DNA of 29,460 nt, from positions 1-29,460 of the forward strand of contig JBCDCP010000020.1 of NCBI GenBank assembly GCA_039181495.1, in the 5' to 3' direction. Position 1 is the first letter of the stretch, and every line of letters starts with the position of its first letter. The stretch is from JBCDCP01 sp039181495. GTDB lineage: Bacteria; Pseudomonadota; Alphaproteobacteria; Rhizobiales; Tepidamorphaceae. A program made the position numbers and the translations under genes. Below, piece after piece: positions 14,704-23,153 of the stretch. Below the pieces are notes generated by a model. That model did no database searches and had not been told where the DNA came from. It saw nothing but the letters and a program-made list of their open reading frames with translations.

Positions 14704-17610
14704 ATGACGACACCCCCCGATACAGGCCCCAAGGCCCTGCTGATCCGCGGTGCGCGCGAGCACAATCTCAAGGGCGTTGACCTTGATCTTCCGCGCGACC
14801 GGATGATCGTCTTCACGGGGTTGTCGGGTTCAGGCAAATCATCTCTGGCCTTTGACACGATCTATGCCGAAGGCCAGCGCCGCTATGTCGAGTCGCTGTC
14901 GGCCTATGCGCGCCAATTCCTGGAAATGATGCAGAAGCCCGATGTCGATCTGATCGAGGGGCTGTCGCCAGCGATATCAATCGAACAAAAGACCACATCG
15001 CGCAATCCGCGCTCCACCGTCGGCACGGTCACCGAAATCTATGACTATATGCGGCTACTGTTCGCCCGCGTCGGTGTTCCCTACTCGCCTGCCACCGGAC
15101 TGCCGATCGAAAGCCAGACCGTCAGCCAGATGGTCGACCGCGTAATGGCGCTTCCTGAAGGCACCCGGCTCTATCTGATGGCACCGGTCGTGCGCGGCCG
15201 GAAGGGCGAATACCGCAAGGAACTGGCCGAGTATCTCAAGCGCGGGTTTCAGCGCGTGAAGATCGACGGTGCGTTCTACGAAATCCCGGAAGCACCGGCG
15301 CTCGACAAGAAATTCAAGCACGACGTCGACGTTGTTGTGGACCGGATCGTCGTTCGCGAGGACATGGCGACGCGGCTAGCCGACAGTTTCGAAACCGCGT
15401 TGGGTCTCGCAGATGGCCTGGCAACGGTTGAGTTCGCCGATCTGGCCGAGGGCGAAACGGAACCACAGCAGATCATCTTCAGTCAAAAATTCGCCTGTCC
15501 TGTCTCGGGTTTCACCATTGCCGAGATCGAACCGCGGCTATTCTCATTCAACAGCCCACAAGGTGCCTGCCCGACATGTGACGGGCTCGGCACACAGCTT
15601 ATGTTCGAGCCCGACCTCGTGGTGCCTGATGCTGATCTGTCGCTGCGCGATGGCGCGGTCCTGCCTTGGGCCAAAACCGGGCAGACCTCGCCCTATTACA
15701 CCCAAACGCTGGAAGCGATCGCACGCCATTTCAAGGTCAGCATGACCACGGCGTGGGCAGATCTGCCCGAAAAAGTCCGGGACACAATCCTTTTCGGCTC
15801 AGGCAGCGACGACATTCGTTTCATCTATGACGATGGCACCCGTCGATACGAGACCACCAAGCCTTTCGAGGGTGTCATCGGCAATATCGAGCGGCGCTGG
15901 CGCGAGACTGAAAGCCAGTGGATTCGAGAGGAATTGTCCCGCTATCAGTCAGATCATCCTTGCGAAGCCTGTGGCGGGTATCGGCTTCGCCCCGAGGCAC
16001 TGGCGGTCAAGATCGATGGCAAACACATTGGCGAGATCAGCGCGCTATCGATCCGCGCCGCCCGGGATTGGTTCGAGACCATCCCCGACAAGCTCACTGA
16101 CAAGCAGAACGAGATCGCCTCGCGCATATTGAAGGAAATCCGCGAGCGGCTTCGTTTTCTCGTTGATGTCGGGCTCGAGTATCTCACCCTTTCGCGCAAT
16201 TCCGGCACGCTTTCGGGCGGCGAGAGCCAGCGCATTCGCCTCGCCTCACAGATCGGCTCAGGCCTGACCGGTGTACTCTATGTGCTCGATGAGCCATCTA
16301 TCGGATTGCACCAGCGCGACAATGCCCGGCTTCTCGAAACGCTGAAGCGGCTACGCGATCTCGGCAACACAGTCATCGTCGTGGAGCATGACGAGGACGC
16401 GATCCTCGAGGCAGACCACGTCGTCGACGTTGGCCCTGGCGCCGGCATTCATGGCGGGACCGTCGTTGCCAGCGGTACGCCCAGCGAAGTGATGGCCAAT
16501 CCGGCGAGCCTGACCGGTCAGTATCTCACTGGCATGCGCCAGATCCCCATGCCAACGGATCGACGGGCCCGCAAGAAAGGGCGCGAGATCCGCGTTATCG
16601 GTGCCCATGGCAACAATCTCAAGGACGTGTCAGCCGAGTTCCCTCTCGGCACCTTCACCTGTGTCACCGGTGTGTCCGGCGGCGGCAAGTCGACGCTTCT
16701 GATCGACACGCTGTACAAGGCGGTGGCTCGCAAGCTCAACAATGCGCGCGACAATCCCGCACCGCATGACCGGATCGAGGGACTCGAGCATATCGACAAG
16801 ATCATCGATATCGACCAGTCGCCGATCGGGCGGACACCACGATCCAACCCAGCAACCTATACCGGCGCGTTCACGCCGATCCGTGAGTGGTTTGCCGGTC
16901 TCCCCGAAGCCAAGGCGCGCGGCTATGGGCCAGGCCGGTTCTCGTTCAATGTGAAGGGCGGTCGCTGTGAGGCTTGCCAGGGCGACGGCGTCATTAAGAT
17001 TGAGATGCACTTCCTGCCTGATGTCTACGTCACCTGTGATGTGTGCAAGGGCAAACGCTATAACCGCGAAACGCTCGAAGTGATGTTCAAGGGCAAGACG
17101 ATCGCCGATGTGCTCGACATGACAGTCGACGAGGCGCGTGATCTGTTCGAGGCGGTTCCGTCGATCCGGGACAAGCTCGAAACGCTACAGCGCGTTGGCC
17201 TGAGCTACATCCACGTTGGCCAGCAGGCAACAACCCTGTCCGGTGGTGAGGCACAGCGGGTCAAGCTCGCCAAGGAACTGTCAAAACGCGCCACCGGCAG
17301 AACCCTTTACATCCTCGACGAACCGACCACCGGGCTGCACTTCCATGATGTCGCCAAGCTGCTGGAAGTGCTGCATGAGCTTGTCGATCAAGGCAACACG
17401 GTGATCGTAATCGAGCACAATCTCGAGGTCATCAAGACCGCCGACTGGGTGATCGACCTGGGCCCCGAAGGTGGTGATGGCGGCGGAGAGATCGTGGCGT
17501 CTGGCACGCCGGAAGAGATTGCCGCAAACGAACGCAGCCACACGGGACATTTCCTGCGTCAGCTTCTCGGCAGGCGGCAGGTAGCCCGGCATACGGATGC
17601 TGCAGAGTGA
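14704..17610 (+). CDS. uvrA: UvrABC excinuclease subunit A
   Basis: DNA-damage recognition ATPase of nucleotide excision repair; a UvrA dimer loads UvrB at lesions. The product has 968 residues from ATG 14704. Two ABC ATPase halves: Walker A GLSGSGKSS near residue 40 and GVSGGGKST in the second half, signatures LSGGESQR and LSGGEAQR, Walker B segments VLDEPSIGLH and ILDEPTTGLH. Zinc-module cysteines: CPTCDG and CEACGGYRL in the first half, CEACQGDG and CDVCKGKRYN in the second. The second Walker A has Gly where Ser is usual, which still fits the P-loop pattern. The start was chosen by family similarity beginning at MTTPPDTGPKALLIRGA; the ribosome site is weak and GTG 14701 is an alternative. 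Upstream control includes a LexA-type box. Confidence 0.97.
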   Translation: MTTPPDTGPKALLIRGAREHNLKGVDLDLPRDRMIVFTGLSGSGKSSLAFDTIYAEGQRRYVESLSAYARQFLEMMQKPDVDLIEGLSPAISIEQKTTSRNPRSTVGTVTEIYDYMRLLFARVGVPYSPATGLPIESQTVSQMVDRVMALPEGTRLYLMAPVVRGRKGEYRKELAEYLKRGFQRVKIDGAFYEIPEAPALDKKFKHDVDVVVDRIVVREDMATRLADSFETALGLADGLATVEFADLAEGETEPQQIIFSQKFACPVSGFTIAEIEPRLFSFNSPQGACPTCDGLGTQLMFEPDLVVPDADLSLRDGAVLPWAKTGQTSPYYTQTLEAIARHFKVSMTTAWADLPEKVRDTILFGSGSDDIRFIYDDGTRRYETTKPFEGVIGNIERRWRETESQWIREELSRYQSDHPCEACGGYRLRPEALAVKIDGKHIGEISALSIRAARDWFETIPDKLTDKQNEIASRILKEIRERLRFLVDVGLEYLTLSRNSGTLSGGESQRIRLASQIGSGLTGVLYVLDEPSIGLHQRDNARLLETLKRLRDLGNTVIVVEHDEDAILEADHVVDVGPGAGIHGGTVVASGTPSEVMANPASLTGQYLTGMRQIPMPTDRRARKKGREIRVIGAHGNNLKDVSAEFPLGTFTCVTGVSGGGKSTLLIDTLYKAVARKLNNARDNPAPHDRIEGLEHIDKIIDIDQSPIGRTPRSNPATYTGAFTPIREWFAGLPEAKARGYGPGRFSFNVKGGRCEACQGDGVIKIEMHFLPDVYVTCDVCKGKRYNRETLEVMFKGKTIADVLDMTVDEARDLFEAVPSIRDKLETLQRVGLSYIHVGQQATTLSGGEAQRVKLAKELSKRATGRTLYILDEPTTGLHFHDVAKLLEVLHELVDQGNTVIVIEHNLEVIKTADWVIDLGPEGGDGGGEIVASGTPEEIAANERSHTGHFLRQLLGRRQVARHTDAAE

Positions 17611-17694
17611 GCGCTGACGATCCAACGCGTTTGCGACTGCAACCAGCCTAGATCATCGATCGGAGTTTGGTGGCGGAGACGCCGGCGGACAGGA

Positions 17695-18309
17695 TCAGGA
17701 AAAACCGTCGCGCTTCCAACGGGCCAGGGTCATGACCTCCGGCACATCACCATTGTGCCGCATCCAGGAATCGACCGACCAGCGAATACCGGTCTCCTTT
17801 TCCCGGATCACCGCCGTGTTGTGCGGATAACGGGTATCGAGCACGAAGCCACGGCCCTCAATGCGGGCAACAGTGTGATGCTTCAGCAGCCCCTCACGCT
17901 GCAGAAGGATCAGCAAGCGGGTCGTGTTGCGTGCTTCATCTACGCAATCGAGCTGGCTGCGGTTGCCTTCCATTTCGTAATTGCCGGCAATGTCATCCTC
18001 GGTGCCGGCAAAACGCGCCGCGTGACGTTCGAAATAGGCAACAGCCTGCTTGATTGCCTCGCGCTCATGTGCAGGGCTCTTTTCGCCATGCTCCATGATC
18101 TCTTCGAGTTCGCTGGCCAGTTTGCCTTTGACCCGAACATTGGTTTCGAAATGGCAGCCAAAACCATGACAGAAGACGATGTATTGCGCCTTCACGAATG
18201 TGGCCTGCACGCGAACCGACGACTGGGCCTGCGCCTGCGATGACAGTGTCAGCGAAAACACCGCAGCCAACACAAATCCAACAATCGTGCCAAACGAGGA
18301 TCGAGCCAT
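17695..18309 (-). CDS. Secreted protein of unknown function with a possible Cys-His-Asp triad
   Basis: A 204-residue protein with a signal peptide (1 to about 29, ending QAQAQ). The mature part has a close Cys pair (C47, C52 in FCHGFGCHF) that may form a disulfide. A second half contains QLDCVDEARNTTRLLILL (C122), RYPHNTAVI (H163) and RWSVDSW (D180). The order Cys at a helix start, then His on a strand, then Asp resembles transglutaminase-like and papain-like thiol enzymes, including the BTLCP group. This is inference from spacing; I do not recognise a named family with confidence. The ATG at 18309 is preferred to TTG at 18330; neither has a strong ribosome site. Stands alone, convergent with uvrA (84-base gap). 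Confidence 0.72.
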   Translation of the reverse strand: MARSSFGTIVGFVLAAVFSLTLSSQAQAQSSVRVQATFVKAQYIVFCHGFGCHFETNVRVKGKLASELEEIMEHGEKSPAHEREAIKQAVAYFERHAARFAGTEDDIAGNYEMEGNRSQLDCVDEARNTTRLLILLQREGLLKHHTVARIEGRGFVLDTRYPHNTAVIREKETGIRWSVDSWMRHNGDVPEVMTLARWKRDGFS

Positions 18310-18620
18310 CACCAAATCCGGTCGGTTCAACGTCAGTTATTTTTGGAAGCGAATCTCGCCCCATACCAGCCCAATTAGGTACAACACATGGTTACCAGTG
18401 GGTAAACCGGTCAAATCTGACAGTTGGGTCATGGTTAAGTGGGACGCGCGCAGTATGTCTCACGCAAGCTGTCGCAAATCCGCTTGATAACTCGCCGATT
18501 TTGCCGATGAAATGGGCTGCGGCAGTAAACCGGGCTCAACCCTCGGGATCGTACAAAACCGGCGATTTGCCACGTACTGTGTCAAACATGTAACGCCGCC
18601 AGGACATGCAAAGGACCCCA
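18310..18620. promoter_or_regulatory. Divergent spacer between the secreted Cys-His-Asp protein gene and trmFO
   Basis: A 311-base spacer, less GC-rich than its neighbours, with no supportable gene or RNA gene. It contains an imperfect palindrome at 18390-18408 (GGTTACCAGTGGGTAAACC) next to TTGACC on the minus strand (18408-18413), a possible -35 for the secreted-protein gene. The AAGGA at 18611-18615 sets the trmFO start. Promoters are not clear by eye. Confidence 0.35.
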
Positions 18621-20057
18621 GTGGAAAAGTCGAACACCATCCATGTCATCGGTGGCGGTCTAGCCGGCAGCGAAGCAGCTTGGCAGGCGGCCAATCAGGC
18701 CGCCGACGTCGTCCTGTACGAAATGCGACCCGTGCGCGGAACCGATGCCCACAAGACCGACAGCCTCGCTGAACTGGTGTGTTCAAATTCTTTCCGCTCA
18801 GACGATGCCGAAACCAATGCCGTTGGCCTGTTGCATCAGGAAATGCGGCGCTGCGGCTCACTCATCATGGCCAGCGCCGATGAGCATCAGTTGCCCGCCG
18901 GTGGCGCGCTGGCCGTCGACCGGCATGGGTTTTCGGATGCGGTCACCGCATCGCTGGAAGCCCATCCTCAGATTTCGATCAGACGACAGGAAATCGCTGA
19001 TCTCGACGGCTTTGAAGGCCTCAATACCATCGTTGCGACGGGTCCGCTGACGTCCGATGGCCTGTCCAGTGCCATAGCCAGACTGACCGGCACCCAGGAC
19101 CTCGCCTTCTTTGATGCGATCGCGCCGATCGTGCACCGCGACAGCATCAATATGGACGTGGCATGGTTCCAGTCCCGCTACGACAAGCCCGGCCCCGGCG
19201 GCACCGGTGCGGACTATCTCAATTGTCCAATGGATCGCGAACAGTACGACGCCTTTATCGACGCTTTATTGGCAGCCAATACGGTTGATTTCCACGAATG
19301 GGAAAAAGACACGCCCTATTTCGATGGCTGCCTGCCGATCGAGGAATTGGCACGCCGTGGACGCGAAACACTGCGTCATGGTCCGATGAAGCCTGTCGGG
19401 CTGACCAACCCGCATCCCGGAACCGAGAAAGCGTACGCCATTGCTCAGCTGCGCCAGGACAATGCCCACGGCACTTTGTGGAACATGGTCGGCTTCCAGA
19501 CCAAAATGCGGTACGGCGCCCAGGCCGATGTCTTGCGGATGATCCCTGGCCTCGAGAAAGCCGAGTTCGCCCGTCTCGGTGGGCTTCATCGCAACACCTA
19601 TCTCGACAGTCCGAAACTGCTCGATGACCAGCTTCGGATGAAATCCGCACCCCATCTTCGATTTTCCGGCCAGATCACCGGCGTCGAGGGGTATCTCGAA
19701 TCCGCTGCCATCGGGCTGCTGGCTGGCCGCTTCGCAGCGGCACAGTCACAAGGCCGCAAGTTGCCTGCACCGCCGGACACCACCGGATTGGGCGCGTTGA
19801 TCGGCCACATCACAGGTGGCCATCTCAGCGATCCCGCGCGCCACGGCCCGAAGAGCTTCCAGCCGATGAATGTCAATTTTGGCCTGTTTGCACCCTATGA
19901 CGGCCCAGTTGCAAAGCCCGAAGGGGTTAAACGATTGCGCGGCAAGGACAAGGCGCGCGCAAAGAAACGCGCCATGACCGACCGCGCCCGAAACGAGCTG
20001 GCGGAATGGCTCGCAGCCAACGGCGCGAAGGACGCACTGGCTGTCGCCGCCGAGTGA
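18621..20057 (+). CDS. trmFO: Methylenetetrahydrofolate-tRNA-(uracil-54 C5)-methyltransferase
   Basis: Folate- and FAD-dependent enzyme that makes 5-methyluridine at position 54 of the tRNA T-loop. About 478 residues. The N-terminal FAD-binding motif IHVIGGGLAGSEAAW is near the start; other family features are YEMRPVRGTDAHKTD, ELVCSNSFRSDD with a conserved Cys, the YLNCPMDREQYDAF segment with the second functional Cys, and the C-terminal GALIGHITGG and MNVNFGLF. GTG at 18621 is chosen because AAGGA lies five bases upstream and it gives the usual short N-terminus; ATG at 18606 would add five residues but has its purine run too close. It ends two bases before the convergent DUF4153 gene. Confidence 0.96.
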   Translation: MEKSNTIHVIGGGLAGSEAAWQAANQAADVVLYEMRPVRGTDAHKTDSLAELVCSNSFRSDDAETNAVGLLHQEMRRCGSLIMASADEHQLPAGGALAVDRHGFSDAVTASLEAHPQISIRRQEIADLDGFEGLNTIVATGPLTSDGLSSAIARLTGTQDLAFFDAIAPIVHRDSINMDVAWFQSRYDKPGPGGTGADYLNCPMDREQYDAFIDALLAANTVDFHEWEKDTPYFDGCLPIEELARRGRETLRHGPMKPVGLTNPHPGTEKAYAIAQLRQDNAHGTLWNMVGFQTKMRYGAQADVLRMIPGLEKAEFARLGGLHRNTYLDSPKLLDDQLRMKSAPHLRFSGQITGVEGYLESAAIGLLAGRFAAAQSQGRKLPAPPDTTGLGALIGHITGGHLSDPARHGPKSFQPMNVNFGLFAPYDGPVAKPEGVKRLRGKDKARAKKRAMTDRARNELAEWLAANGAKDALAVAAE

Positions 20058-20059
20058 TC

Positions 20060-21880
20060 TCACTCTACATCCGGGGCAACAATGAAAAATGTGAGCTCCG
20101 ATAGCCGATTGGATTGAGTTGTCCCGTCATCCGCTGAGCCCGGATCACGGTTCAAGGTCCCACGCTGAACAACGATCTGTATGACGCGACCATCCAGCGA
20201 AATAAGGCGGACCATCTCACTGAGCGGCCTGTCCCGTTGCCGAGCGTCTCGAAACAGCGGCTCAAGATCGACCACAAGGCGTTGCGATTGGCTTTCGACC
20301 GCGAGCCCCGTGCCATCTAGCGAGAAGGTCAAACCGGCAGCCTCCGTGGTGCTGTTCGCGGCCTGACCGCGTAGCGACACGGGCCCGTGGAGCCTTAAAC
20401 TGGACGCAATATCGACGACTCCACCATCGCGGAGGGCCAGAAACTGGTTCCGCGGACGGGGTGTGGCAACTTCCACCTCGTTGAGCTTGTAGTGATCTGA
20501 CAGAAACCGCGTGATCTCGCGGGTGCGACCATCTTCGACATCTTCGCCTTCTGCGACGAAGCCCTTTTCGGTCGCCAGAGCTAGCACCCCATCGGGCAAA
20601 CGGTAGACCCTGAGATAGTCGATTGCGCCCTTCATCGCGCGCCTCTCTCCTTCGCCGGCCTGACCTGAGTCCACGTGGGATGCGGCAGCAAGAAAGCGTC
20701 CGGCCTGATTGTTCACCGAAAGAGCCTCAAGATTGAACGGTCCGACTGACAGGATCAGCAACAGAACAGCAGCAAGGCCTGAGATCAGTCGGATGTCGCG
20801 TGCGCCACGCATCACCGTGTAGGTGACCGCCAGGATGGTGAGCCAGATGAAACCGCCAGCAAGCAGAACGCGTTCTTCAGTCAGACCATAGCCAAATACC
20901 CGCTGCCAAAGCGCGACAGCCAACAGCCCAAGCGGCAACAAGGTGACCGGAAACCAGCAACGCCAGAACAACCGCACGAACGCGTTCGAGCCCTGCCGGT
21001 CGGGATAGAGGGCCAGAATGGCCGCAGCGCCCGTGGTGCCGAAGGCCGTTACCATCCAGCCGATTTGGTTGCGCGGCAGTGCGCCCTCGATCGCGATCTT
21101 CGCCCCGTAGGCGATCAGCAGAGCGGCATAAGTCGCCAACAACGGGACCGCAATGAAACGCGCGATGATCGAGATCCCGCGCAGGATCACGGAATCCTCC
21201 TCCCCGACTTGAGCCGGGAGCGTGCCAATCACCGGCAAGGCGGCAAGCCAGCTGAGCGGGACGAGAAACAGGAAGACAGCAGGCAGGACGATCTCGATGA
21301 CGAAGTCATTGAGGTCGATGCCAAACAGCAAGTCCAGGCTGCGTTCGATGGCAATGAGGCCAATAACCAGCAGCGCTGCGCCTACCAGCGCGAACAGTCC
21401 GTGCAGTATCACCCGCTGATGCCAGATCCAGAAGGTGTCGAGATTTGCCTTCCGGTTAGGAAAAGCCGCAATCCCGCAAAGCATGGCAATCGCGACCGCT
21501 GCGATGATCGCCGCACCATCGACATCGGGGCCCCAACGGTCCGGTAGCAGCCACCAGCAGGCGGCAAGGCCGAGCCCAAGAATGCCTGCGAAAGCAGGCC
21601 ATGGCGTCTTCGCGCCGCGCCCTTCAAGGAACAGCGTCGGCAACAGGCTCGAGAAGAACAGGAGTAAGGCCGCTTCCAACCAATCATCATCGAGAGCGGA
21701 AAACACCGGCAAGGACAGTTCATCACCGATAACAGTCAACGCTGCCGCAGCAGCGACGGCAGCAGGGGCAGGAAACCTAACAATAGCGGCACCCATATCG
21801 GGAAAGGGGATCAATCGCTGCCACCAGGATGGCCGATCGATGCTTCGGTTATCGTCGCTGACCGGGTTGCTGTCCGTCAT
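20060..21880 (-). CDS. DUF4153-family polytopic membrane protein
   Basis: A 606-residue protein of unknown function matching the DUF4153 family: many membrane segments through about residue 370, the signature YGLTEERVLLAGGFIW, then RDIRLISGLAAVLLLIL before a soluble C-terminal region of about 220 residues. That tail has a mostly beta composition and no motif I recognise. The ATG at 21880 overlaps the stop of the upstream NDUFAF6-like gene (ATGA), so the two are translationally coupled. An in-frame extension to 21931 would lie inside that gene and is not used. Being last in the yajC-secD-secF-Mth938-NDUFAF6-like series suggests a membrane-protein or respiratory-assembly context, but this is inference. 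Ends two bases from trmFO, tail to tail. Confidence 0.85.
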   Translation of the reverse strand: MTDSNPVSDDNRSIDRPSWWQRLIPFPDMGAAIVRFPAPAAVAAAAALTVIGDELSLPVFSALDDDWLEAALLLFFSSLLPTLFLEGRGAKTPWPAFAGILGLGLAACWWLLPDRWGPDVDGAAIIAAVAIAMLCGIAAFPNRKANLDTFWIWHQRVILHGLFALVGAALLVIGLIAIERSLDLLFGIDLNDFVIEIVLPAVFLFLVPLSWLAALPVIGTLPAQVGEEDSVILRGISIIARFIAVPLLATYAALLIAYGAKIAIEGALPRNQIGWMVTAFGTTGAAAILALYPDRQGSNAFVRLFWRCWFPVTLLPLGLLAVALWQRVFGYGLTEERVLLAGGFIWLTILAVTYTVMRGARDIRLISGLAAVLLLILSVGPFNLEALSVNNQAGRFLAAASHVDSGQAGEGERRAMKGAIDYLRVYRLPDGVLALATEKGFVAEGEDVEDGRTREITRFLSDHYKLNEVEVATPRPRNQFLALRDGGVVDIASSLRLHGPVSLRGQAANSTTEAAGLTFSLDGTGLAVESQSQRLVVDLEPLFRDARQRDRPLSEMVRLISLDGRVIQIVVQRGTLNRDPGSADDGTTQSNRLSELTFFIVAPDVE

Positions 21881-22737
21881 AGTTTCGTGCCCCGCAGCCC
21901 GCCGGACCGTACGGCCCGCCATAGGTGCCATTGCCGTGCCAGCGCGCTGCCAGGACTTGCTGTTCCAACCACAGGCCCGCGCGTCTGAAGCCGCTTAAGA
22001 TCACGAAACGTAAGACACAGATGCAGATAAGCGGCGTCGATAACATCATCGCAGGATTTCAGCGCCCGCTGGGCCTGCTGTGCGTGCGAAAGCGCTGTTT
22101 TACAAAGCGCCGCCCAGACAGCATCGCAATTCTCGGCTGGTTCTGAACGGGATGCATCAATCACAGCCCCATGATCATCACCCAGTGCGGTCGGAACAAG
22201 GCGCCCATCGCGAAGTCCGCTGGCAACCAGAGCACTGAGTCCGCGGCATATGACGCTGGCAACCCCACCATGGCCAGACACATCGGCCGCGCCGGCAACG
22301 GCGGAACCTGCAAGCATGGTCGCCGCCATCTGCAGAATCGTACCCGCCGTTTCACCGGCATAGCCTTCGAGGGTATCGATATCGGGCATGCGATCGTCGT
22401 AGAGGTCAAAAATGCGCGCCTCTGTCAGCGCAATGAGCTGATCCGGCCCCAAACCGAAACGGTACAGGGTGTCCTGCAATGCAGCGAGTACTGGCGCAGC
22501 CGAGAGGTCACCATGCGCGACACCGCCAAGCGCATCCCGCCACCATTGCAGCCGAATCTCGCCGATCATCGGTTCGCTGACGATCGCGGGTATGCGGGCC
22601 GTTTCGATGTCAAAGGCGTAAAGGGCCTGAAGATTGGGGCGGACCTCCGCTGGCGCGAACAGACTGGCCAGATAACGATCCCGATCATGCGCGCGGACGA
22701 GTGCGGCGCATTCCTCATAGGCGGTTTCGAGTGCCAT
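21877..22737 (-). CDS. NDUFAF6-like member of the squalene/phytoene synthase superfamily
   Basis: A 286-residue all-alpha protein with the squalene/phytoene synthase fold but without the catalytic aspartate motifs. The first motif region reads LYAFDIETARI (39-49) rather than DxxxD, and the second reads GLRDGRLVPTAL (174-185) rather than a DxxxD helix. The segment GEIRLQWWRDAL (59-70) matches the mitochondrial complex I assembly factor NDUFAF6 and its bacterial relatives. A prenyl-synthase reaction is therefore unlikely and a role in complex I assembly is the better guess. The ATG at 22737 has AGG upstream and lies seven bases after the Mth938-domain gene; a TTG at 22755 would overlap that gene. 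Overlaps the DUF4153 gene by four bases. Confidence 0.85.
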   Translation of the reverse strand: MALETAYEECAALVRAHDRDRYLASLFAPAEVRPNLQALYAFDIETARIPAIVSEPMIGEIRLQWWRDALGGVAHGDLSAAPVLAALQDTLYRFGLGPDQLIALTEARIFDLYDDRMPDIDTLEGYAGETAGTILQMAATMLAGSAVAGAADVSGHGGVASVICRGLSALVASGLRDGRLVPTALGDDHGAVIDASRSEPAENCDAVWAALCKTALSHAQQAQRALKSCDDVIDAAYLHLCLTFRDLKRLQTRGPVVGTASPGSALARQWHLWRAVRSGGLRGTKL

Positions 22738-22744
22738 ACCGCGC

Positions 22745-23119
22745 CTAGACCGCAATCAGGGCCGCACCAACCGACCGCTCTTCGCTGAGGAGTATGTTGT
22801 ACGTTCGGGCAGCAGCGCCGGTGTCCATGACATCGACAGAAATTCCCACCTCTCGCAGCGCCGAAAGAACGGTCGGCACTTGCGGCACGAGTCGAATACC
22901 GGTTCCGACCAGCAGAATTTCGGGGTGTGGCTCAAGATCAAGCAGGATCCTGAAATCCTCCGCTCGCAACGCCTGCGGATCGTTCAGTTCCCAGCCATGG
23001 ATGCCCGATAGCAATGCCAGCAAGTGCCCCTTGTGCGACATTTCGGCAAAACGAAATCCGCCATTGCCATAGGCATCAATGGGAGCGCGCCCGGGGTAAT
23101 GGGCTGGGGTCAGCCGCAT
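22745..23119 (-). CDS. Mth938-domain protein, NDUFAF3-like
   Basis: A 124-residue soluble protein with a single Mth938-type domain, the fold of the human complex I assembly factor NDUFAF3. Visible motifs: IDAYGNGGFRF (14-24), SHKGHLLALLSGIHGW, EILLVGTG, and the C-terminal VDVMDTGAAARTYNILLSEE followed by RSVGAALIAV, strongly conserved in alphaproteobacterial relatives. The ATG at 23119 has GGGAG six bases upstream; the longer open frame to 23176 overlaps secF. It lies 34 bases after secF and seven before the NDUFAF6-like gene. Known biology of the human homologue and this position suggest help with membrane-enzyme assembly; the bacterial role is not established by sequence alone. Confidence 0.9.
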   Translation of the reverse strand: MRLTPAHYPGRAPIDAYGNGGFRFAEMSHKGHLLALLSGIHGWELNDPQALRAEDFRILLDLEPHPEILLVGTGIRLVPQVPTVLSALREVGISVDVMDTGAAARTYNILLSEERSVGAALIAV

Positions 23120-23153
23120 ATTAGTCTCCCGCTGAAGCAGACCTGTGTGCTGG

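Noticed and set aside
21877..22737. Functional phytoene or squalene synthase
   Set aside because: Both aspartate-rich catalytic motifs are absent, no other carotenoid or hopanoid gene is nearby, and motifs fit NDUFAF6 relatives better.
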